Below, in pieces: positions 1 to 3,213 of a stretch of 5,397 nt of DNA; positions within the stretch are counted from its first letter, which is position 1; each line of letters starts with the position of its first letter. The stretch covers positions 1 to 5,397 of the forward strand of contig CATPAP010000140.1 of NCBI GenBank assembly GCA_955651875.1. The letters are read 5' to 3'. The stretch comes from Candidatus Dormiibacterota bacterium. GTDB taxonomy: Bacteria > Chloroflexota > Dormibacteria > Aeolococcales > Aeolococcaceae. The notes under the pieces were generated by a model. That model ran no database searches and was not told where the DNA came from. It saw only the letters and a program-made list of their open reading frames with translations. The position numbers were made by a program, and so were the translations under genes.

Positions 1-152
1 ACCCACAGCCAGACCTGGTGTTCTCGGGCCTCATCCACAGCGATGATGAAGTGTTCGTAAGCAGAGCGGATCACTTCGCGCTCGATCTTGCGCAGCGCGC
101 CATCAGTTGGGATGCGGCCATGGGCATCTGGATCACAGACGAAGACTCGCAC
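1..152 (-). CDS. Partial N-terminal part of a probable Eco57I-like restriction-modification methylase (runs off the left edge)
   Basis: An open minus-strand frame enters from a GTG at 150-152 and continues past base 1, giving about 50 residues. It starts VRVFVCDPDAHGRIPTDG, continues with a basic/acidic helix (RKIEREVIRSAYEH), then a hydrophobic strand FII and a QVWLW motif. From memory, this order (GVRVY..C, GRIP, RKIxxxV..S..EH, II..D, QxWxW) resembles the N-terminal segment of large single-chain type II restriction-modification proteins with an Eco57I-like methylase domain. The methylase motifs would lie beyond the window, so the function is inferred. The start is unsure: the GTG has no Shine-Dalgarno sequence. 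The same frame stays open upstream into the S49 gene, and the residues just before the GTG (AATRG) also look family-like, but no ATG, GTG or TTG occurs in frame back to about base 272. The 5' end may therefore be degraded or use an unusual start. Third-position GC (roughly two thirds) looks lower than in the neighbours, which fits transferred DNA. It lies 34 bases after the S49 stop. Confidence 0.5.
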   Translation of the reverse strand, partial: MRVFVCDPDAHGRIPTDGALRKIEREVIRSAYEHFIIAVDEAREHQVWLW

Positions 153-186
153 GCCGCGCGTGGCAGCGCCGTCCGTTTCGCGTTGC

Positions 187-1017
187 TTACGAGCGCATAC
201 GGGGGACGCGCAGCCACCCGTCGAGTTCGATGACCCAGCGCTCGCCGGGTGGCCCCATACCGGCGCCCGGCACGCCCAAGCGCTGCAGCAGCGTGCGCCT
301 CGGCCCCAACCGCAGCGCATGACGATGCGGTAATCCGGCGAGATCCTGGGCGACCTCGAGCGCGGCGTCCTCGTGCTCGGAGAGAGCGTCGACCAGCTTG
401 AGGTCCACCGCCTGCGCTCCCAGCCAGACCTCGCCGGTGGTGACACGCGCCGCGGCGGCGGCGTCGAGACCGCGCGCGGCGCGTACCGCGCTGACGAAGC
501 GCCGGAAGATCGCATCGACAAGTTCACGTTCTTTGGCCGCGTCCTCGTCGGTGACTTCGCGCCACGGCGCGCCCAGATCTTTGTACTTTCCGGTCTTGGT
601 CACGGCGATGCGAGTCCCCAGCCGCTGCAGCGCTTCGACGGCAATGGGACGGATGCTGATCACACCGATGGAACCGACAATCGCGCTGGGAAACGAAAGA
701 ATGCGTGTCGCGCCGCACGCCAGGAAGTACGCTCCCGAGGCGCCGGTGCCACGGATCCAAGCGACCACCGGCTTCACCGCAGCGACGCGCTTCACCGCGA
801 CGTGCAGAGCTTCCGAGGCGGTCGCTCCGCCACCGGGCGAATCGATCTCCAGCAGCACCGCCCGGATGCGAGGATTGCATCGCGCCGCGCCGAGGGTGCG
901 CAGCAGATCGTCGGTGCGCACTGCCCCGCCGATAACGCCGCGAATCGGAAGGATTGCTATACGGCGCCGGTCGGTGATCCGGTCGAGGCGCTCACTTATG
1001 CGCGGCTCCGTCAGCAT
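187..1017 (-). CDS. sppA: S49 family serine peptidase (SppA-like), soluble form
   Basis: This 276-residue protein belongs to the ClpP/crotonase-fold S49 peptidases, which cleave peptides with a Ser/Lys dyad; SppA proteins degrade leftover signal peptides. The fold opens with strand IAILPIRGVIGG (residues 20-31), then the VLLEIDSPGGG oxyanion/substrate loop (54-64). The nucleophile is Ser94 in GTGASGAYFLACG, and the general base is Lys146 in KTGKYKDLGAPWREVT. The dyad spacing of 52 residues equals that of Bacillus subtilis SppA (Ser147/Lys199). VGSIGVI (114-120) and the VWLGAQAVDLKLVD segment (197-210) are also typical. No N-terminal membrane helix or signal peptide is visible, unlike classical SppA, so the protein is probably cytoplasmic or peripheral. 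The ATG at 1017 is the first possible start, because an in-frame TAG lies at 1027-1029. No Shine-Dalgarno sequence precedes it, but a TAGCAT box ends six bases before the ATG. The stop is TAA. The last ~40 residues after LPHRHALRL are not recognisable. The family is certain; the natural substrate is unknown. Confidence 0.92.
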   Translation of the reverse strand: MLTEPRISERLDRITDRRRIAILPIRGVIGGAVRTDDLLRTLGAARCNPRIRAVLLEIDSPGGGATASEALHVAVKRVAAVKPVVAWIRGTGASGAYFLACGATRILSFPSAIVGSIGVISIRPIAVEALQRLGTRIAVTKTGKYKDLGAPWREVTDEDAAKERELVDAIFRRFVSAVRAARGLDAAAAARVTTGEVWLGAQAVDLKLVDALSEHEDAALEVAQDLAGLPHRHALRLGPRRTLLQRLGVPGAGMGPPGERWVIELDGWLRVPRMRS

Positions 1018-1023
1018 GGGTCC

Positions 1024-1029
1024 ATGCTA
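1024..1029 (-). promoter_or_regulatory. Possible -10 box of the S49 peptidase gene (leaderless start)
   Basis: TAGCAT on the minus strand fits the TANNNT -10 pattern and ends six bases before the ATG at 1017, the right distance for transcription to begin at or next to the start codon. No convincing -35 hexamer lies 16-19 bases upstream. The absence of a Shine-Dalgarno sequence supports a leaderless mRNA. A six-base pattern this loose can occur by chance. Confidence 0.35.
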
Positions 1030-1097
1030 AGCGAGCGGCGCCAGCGGGCAGCGGTGGAGAGCCCAAGCCTCCCTGCTCGTGTGACTGGCGGCTCGCA

Positions 1098-1103
1098 TAG
1101 AAT
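1098..1103 (+). promoter_or_regulatory. Possible -10 box of the small CCHC protein gene
   Basis: TAGAAT on the plus strand is a good -10 match (TANNNT with AAT at the end) and stops 11 bases before the ATG at 1115. Transcription would start a few bases before or at the ATG. GGAG directly abuts the ATG with zero spacing, so it cannot act as a normal Shine-Dalgarno sequence, which also favours leaderless or near-leaderless initiation. The -35 region is poor; CTGCTC at 1073-1078 is the nearest candidate but sits 19 bases away. Confidence 0.35.
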
Positions 1104-1114
1104 CCTTCCTGGAG

Positions 1115-1312
1115 ATGAGCGAGAGCGACGTCCGCCTCCGAGCCGAGAGCGCCGAGTTGCGTCGCCTCCTGGAGAAGCACCAGTGGGGCGGACTGACCCC
1201 AATCAAATCCACTGGGGCATGTCCAGAGTGCTCAGGCTCGAAACCCCCTGATGGCCGTGGCCATCGTCCCGGCTGCGCCATCGCCGCGGCTCTGAGCACA
1301 CCGGCAAACTGA
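1115..1312 (+). CDS. Small protein with a probable CCHC zinc-binding site
   Basis: This 65-residue protein begins with a charged amphipathic helix (residues 1-24, MSESDVRLRAESAELRRLLE and on). A short link, WGGLTPIKSTG, leads to a cysteine cluster CPECSGSKPPDGRGHRPGC (36-54) and a final small hydrophobic helix (AIAAAL). Cys36, Cys39, His50 and Cys54 have the spacing of a single zinc site (C-x2-C-x10-H-x3-C). From memory, many short hypothetical proteins of phages and high-GC bacteria share the pattern 'LLEKHxW...CPxCG...GHxPGCxLAAAL', so I treat it as a real gene. No function is known for that group; binding of nucleic acid or protein is only a guess. It is transcribed away from the S49 gene, with 97 bases between the two starts, and ends 63 bases before the convergent cupin stop. 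The frame is favoured over overlapping ones because of this motif and the TAGAAT box upstream. Confidence 0.65.
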   Translation: MSESDVRLRAESAELRRLLEKHQWGGLTPIKSTGACPECSGSKPPDGRGHRPGCAIAAALSTPAN

Positions 1313-1375
1313 CCCACTACCCGGAGCTGTGTCCCTCAAGGATCAGGAGAGCACGTCAACCGCTCGTCCATCTCG

Positions 1376-1726
1376 CTACTGCGGCACCATCTCGTAGGGT
1401 CGGCCGAAGAACCAGAGCTCCTTGAAAGGAAGCGTCAGGTGCCAAGTGGTCACGGCGCCCCTGGGGAGCGAAGCGAGGTCGCCGACCTGCAGCGTGATGG
1501 TTGGACCGTGCTCGATCTCGACGCGGGCGGCGCCCTCCAGAACAAGTAGCGTCTCCCGCTCTGGCAGGGTCCACGGCTCCGGGTTCGCGACGTGGCCGAA
1601 GCGCGACATGCCGGCGTACGCGGTCTCGTCCTCCACCAGCACGTGCAGCTCACCGCCAACCTCGGGGTCTGGCCTCCAGTCTTCCGTCGCGGTGCTCGAG
1701 ACGAAGACGCCGGGGTGAATCTCCAC
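1376..1726 (-). CDS. Cupin_3 (DUF861)-type cupin domain protein
   Basis: This is a 116-residue single-domain cupin. The first half (residues 26-50) gives strands ELHVLVEDETAYAGMSRF. The core PWTLPERETLLVLEG (51-65) is the motif-1 region and VGDLASLPRGAVTTWHL (81-97) the motif-2 region, followed by the strand KELWFF. Motif 1 lacks the HxH pair and keeps only Glu58, and motif 2 ends in TTWH. This matches the Cupin_3/DUF861 group, which includes ureidoglycine aminohydrolase-like and EutQ-like proteins, rather than classical metal dioxygenase cupins. Metal binding is therefore doubtful and the ligand is unknown. The start is GTG at 1724-1726, the first start codon after an in-frame TAA at 1730-1732, so the N-terminus is well bounded. 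No Shine-Dalgarno sequence is seen. The TAA ends the preceding NTF2-like frame and only CCC separates it from the GTG, which suggests translational coupling by re-initiation. The stop is TAG. Confidence 0.85.
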   Translation of the reverse strand: MEIHPGVFVSSTATEDWRPDPEVGGELHVLVEDETAYAGMSRFGHVANPEPWTLPERETLLVLEGAARVEIEHGPTITLQVGDLASLPRGAVTTWHLTLPFKELWFFGRPYEMVPQ

Positions 1727-1729
1727 GGG

Positions 1730-1912
1730 TTACACCAGCACGTAGTACAGCGCGTTGACGATCCCCGGTTGCTCCGGCGTCCGCTTGGCGAGCGCCGGGT
1801 GCAGGCAGGCGCGCATCCGCTCACCGTCTCCCGCGAACCAAGACTGGAAGTACTCCGTCGCGACCCTCGATACCGCCTCGACATTTGCGGCAGGGGCTGA
1901 GGTGTCCACCAT
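1730..1912 (-). CDS. Short NTF2-like (SnoaL/lumazine-binding-like) protein, probably C-terminally truncated
   Basis: The frame gives 60 residues from the ATG at 1910-1912. Residues 10-45, VEAVSRVATEYFQSWFAGDG followed by ERMRACLHPALAKR, match the first helices of the NTF2-like/putative lumazine-binding fold, where 'Y..GW..GD..RM...LHPdLaKR' is characteristic. Members are normally about 110-130 residues and form a cone-shaped pocket. Here the chain ends after TPEQPGIVNALYYVLV, so the beta sheet that makes the pocket is missing and the protein is probably a remnant or non-functional. An earlier in-frame ATG at 1966 would add 18 residues, but the ATG at 1912 has the purine-rich AAAGGGA seven bases upstream and a TACACT box further up, so I prefer it. 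The stop TAA is in the same frame as the following cupin GTG, one codon away. No continuation of the fold is visible in the other two frames. Alternatively it is an intact, unrelated small protein. Confidence 0.55.
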   Translation of the reverse strand: MVDTSAPAANVEAVSRVATEYFQSWFAGDGERMRACLHPALAKRTPEQPGIVNALYYVLV

Positions 1913-1951
1913 GGCCGTTTCCCTTTCGGTCGACCGTCCTTCGCGAGCGGC

Positions 1952-1957
1952 AGTGTA
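1952..1957 (-). promoter_or_regulatory. Possible -10 box of the NTF2-like fragment/cupin unit
   Basis: TACACT on the minus strand fits TANNNT. Transcription would start near 1945, giving a leader of about 33 bases that carries the purine run AAAGGGA before the ATG at 1912. No -35 resembling TTGACA is found 17 bases upstream. The box lies inside the longer version of the reading frame that starts at 1966, which argues against that start. It is close to, and divergent from, the GNAT promoter at 1974-2002, so the two may compete or be co-regulated. Confidence 0.3.
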
Positions 1958-1973
1958 GCTTTCCATCGAGCCC

Positions 1974-2002
1974 TTGCTCTCGCGTCCCCGGACGGATACA
2001 GT
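1974..2002 (+). promoter_or_regulatory. Promoter of the GNAT acetyltransferase gene, probably leaderless
   Basis: TTGCTC (1974-1979) and TACAGT (1997-2002) are separated by exactly 17 bases, the ideal spacing for a housekeeping sigma factor. The -35 keeps the TTG core and the -10 fits TANNNT. The -10 ends ten bases before the ATG at 2013, so transcription should begin at or near that ATG. There is no Shine-Dalgarno sequence before it. This is the best promoter in the window. Confidence 0.5.
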
Positions 2003-2012
2003 CCCGGCTCAC

Positions 2013-2606
2013 ATGGACCGCCTGCTCTCCGCGCATCGGGCGACGCCAGCGGACATCGAGCCGGTCACCACCATCATCGAGCTGGCGTTCGCCAACGATC
2101 CGCTTTGGAGCCGCGCGCTGGGCCCGCTGAGCCTCGAACAGCGCCGCCCGTTCTGGCGCCTGTTCGCCGAGGGGGCATTGAGGTACCCGTGGACGTGGCT
2201 GCTGGACGGCGGAGGAGCGACGTCGCTGTGGATTCCGCCTGGTGGGACGGAGATGTCGCCCGAGCAGGAGGAACGCATGTCCGAGCTGGCCGCCGGGCTC
2301 GGTCCCGAGGAGGACAACTTCCACGAACTGCTTAGACGTTTCGATGCCGCTCACCCGCGCAGCGAACCGCACTATTACCTGTCCCTCCTCGGCACCCACC
2401 CAGACCACCGCGGCCAGGGCCTCGGCATGTGGCTCCTCGCCCACGACCTCGCGGTGATCGACGACGAGCACTGCGCGGCGTACCTCGAGTCGTCGAACCC
2501 GGCGAATAACCGCCGTTACGCGAGCGTCGGCTTCGAGTCGTTGGGCGAGTTCTCATACCCAGGCAACGGTCCCGTCGTCACCACGATGTGGCGCTCAGCG
2601 CATTAG
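2013..2606 (+). CDS. GNAT family N-acetyltransferase
   Basis: This 197-residue protein would transfer an acyl group, usually acetyl from acetyl-CoA, to an amine. The N-terminal part (residues 11-60) has the usual helix pair, with AFANDPLWSRAL in the first loop. The central part (61-115) contains the strand ATSLWIPPGG and a long helix that binds the acceptor. Motif A is clear: the strand YYLSLLGTHPDHRGQGLG (121-138) holds the R-G-Q-G-L-G pyrophosphate loop that grips CoA, followed by the helix MWLLAHDLAVID. Motif B is AYLESSNPANNRRYASVGF (156-174), with the N...YxxxGF signature of this superfamily. An ATG at 1974 would add 13 residues (MLSRPRTDTVPAH), but it overlaps the -35 of the proposed promoter, so the ATG at 2013 is preferred. 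The acceptor substrate cannot be read from the sequence; the overall form resembles uncharacterised actinobacterial GNATs. It is divergent from the cupin unit and convergent with the second cupin. Confidence 0.9.
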   Translation: MDRLLSAHRATPADIEPVTTIIELAFANDPLWSRALGPLSLEQRRPFWRLFAEGALRYPWTWLLDGGGATSLWIPPGGTEMSPEQEERMSELAAGLGPEEDNFHELLRRFDAAHPRSEPHYYLSLLGTHPDHRGQGLGMWLLAHDLAVIDDEHCAAYLESSNPANNRRYASVGFESLGEFSYPGNGPVVTTMWRSAH

Positions 2607-2685
2607 CTCGCTAATCCACGGGATACCACTATCCGCTGGAGTTGGATCCCGGGGCCTTGAGCGAGGCTGGCACCGACGATCCCCG

Positions 2686-2702
2686 GCCGGGCGCCGCCCG
2701 GC
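2686..2702. terminator. GC-rich hairpin between convergent genes, possible terminator
   Basis: GCCGGGC (2686-2692), a three-base loop GCC and GCCCGGC (2696-2702) form a perfect seven-pair stem, extendable by one G-T pair. It lies inside the 192-base gap (2607-2798) between the GNAT stop and the convergent cupin stop, where a two-way terminator would be useful. No T-run follows on either strand, so it is not a classical intrinsic terminator. The rest of the gap shows no gene, tRNA or repeat that I can support. GC-rich DNA makes short stems common by chance. Confidence 0.25.
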
Positions 2703-2798
2703 TCCGTGTAGGCTCGAACCCGCCGCCGCACCTCTGCTATTCGAGGTGACCATCGAAGGCCCTGCTGGCCAAGGAGCAACTTACGCCGCCGTGCATGG

Positions 2799-3173
2799 TC
2801 AACCGGGTTCAGGACCGTCGACGTTGACAGTCGGCACGCCGCGGCCGGCGCGCACCACGACCAGAGTGGCCACTCGGTCGGTCGGGTTGCCCTCGCGATG
2901 GATGGCACCGCGGGGCACGTGGATGAACTCGCCCGCTTGTGCCTCCATGACACTGGCGCCGTCGGGACCGTACTCCATGCGGAGTGCGCCACTCGACACG
3001 TAAATCGACGACTCGTAGTCGCCATGATGGTGCCAGCCCGAAACCATGCCCGGCTGTGTGTGAGCAAGGCCCGCCCACAAACGGTCCGAGGCGATCGCCT
3101 GTTCACGGCGCATCCCAGGGGTCGGGTCCGACTCGACGAGGTCATCGGTCCGTACCAGGCGTATCTCACCCAT
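2799..3173 (-). CDS. Classical metal-binding cupin domain protein
   Basis: This 124-residue protein is a single beta-barrel cupin with both conserved motifs intact. Motif 1 is GWHHHGDYESSIYVSSG (46-62), giving metal ligands His48, His50 and Glu54. Motif 2 is GEFIHVPRGAIHREGN (81-96), giving His92 and the exact G-x5-P-x-G-x2-H-x3-N pattern. The AHTQPGMVSGWHHH lead-in and the MEYGPDGASVMEAQAGEFIHVP strands are typical of small 'cupin domain-containing' proteins. Family members range from dioxygenases and isomerases to storage and sensor proteins, so the reaction is not predictable; a mononuclear metal centre is very likely. The start ATG at 3171-3173 lies 40 bases after the stop of the large ATPase gene on the same strand, so they may be co-transcribed. 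However, a TATCCT box seven bases before the ATG suggests an additional promoter of its own. No signal peptide is present; the protein should be cytoplasmic. Confidence 0.9.
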   Translation of the reverse strand: MGEIRLVRTDDLVESDPTPGMRREQAIASDRLWAGLAHTQPGMVSGWHHHGDYESSIYVSSGALRMEYGPDGASVMEAQAGEFIHVPRGAIHREGNPTDRVATLVVVRAGRGVPTVNVDGPEPG

Positions 3174-3180
3174 GACTGGC

Positions 3181-3186
3181 AGGATA
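3181..3186 (-). promoter_or_regulatory. Possible -10 box of the metal-binding cupin gene (leaderless start)
   Basis: TATCCT on the minus strand fits TANNNT and ends seven bases before the ATG at 3173, in the short gap after the ATPase stop. No Shine-Dalgarno sequence is present between the box and the ATG. A -35 resembling TTGACA is not evident. If it is active, the cupin could be made from a leaderless transcript independently of the upstream regulator gene. Confidence 0.4.
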
Positions 3187-3213
3187 GCGGCAGGACAGAT
3201 CGCGATGACTGAA

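Noticed and set aside
6..431. 11-base direct repeat CAGCCAGACCT at 6-16 and 421-431
   Set aside because: Both copies fall in coding sequence where they encode the same V-W-L residues on the minus strand, so chance and codon use explain them.
373..1251. Plus-strand open frame of 292 codons
   Set aside because: It is antisense to the S49 peptidase, whose catalytic motifs are clear; the plus-strand translation is low-complexity and Arg/Ala/Gly-rich.
1821..2471. Minus-strand frame of 216 codons opposite the GNAT gene
   Set aside because: The GNAT motifs A and B on the plus strand identify the true frame; the antisense product is Arg/Gln-rich without motifs.
2700..2760. tRNA-like T-arm (GGGTTCGAGCC on the minus strand)
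   Set aside because: The bases flanking the loop do not form a five-pair T stem and no anticodon arm or acceptor stem can be built around it.
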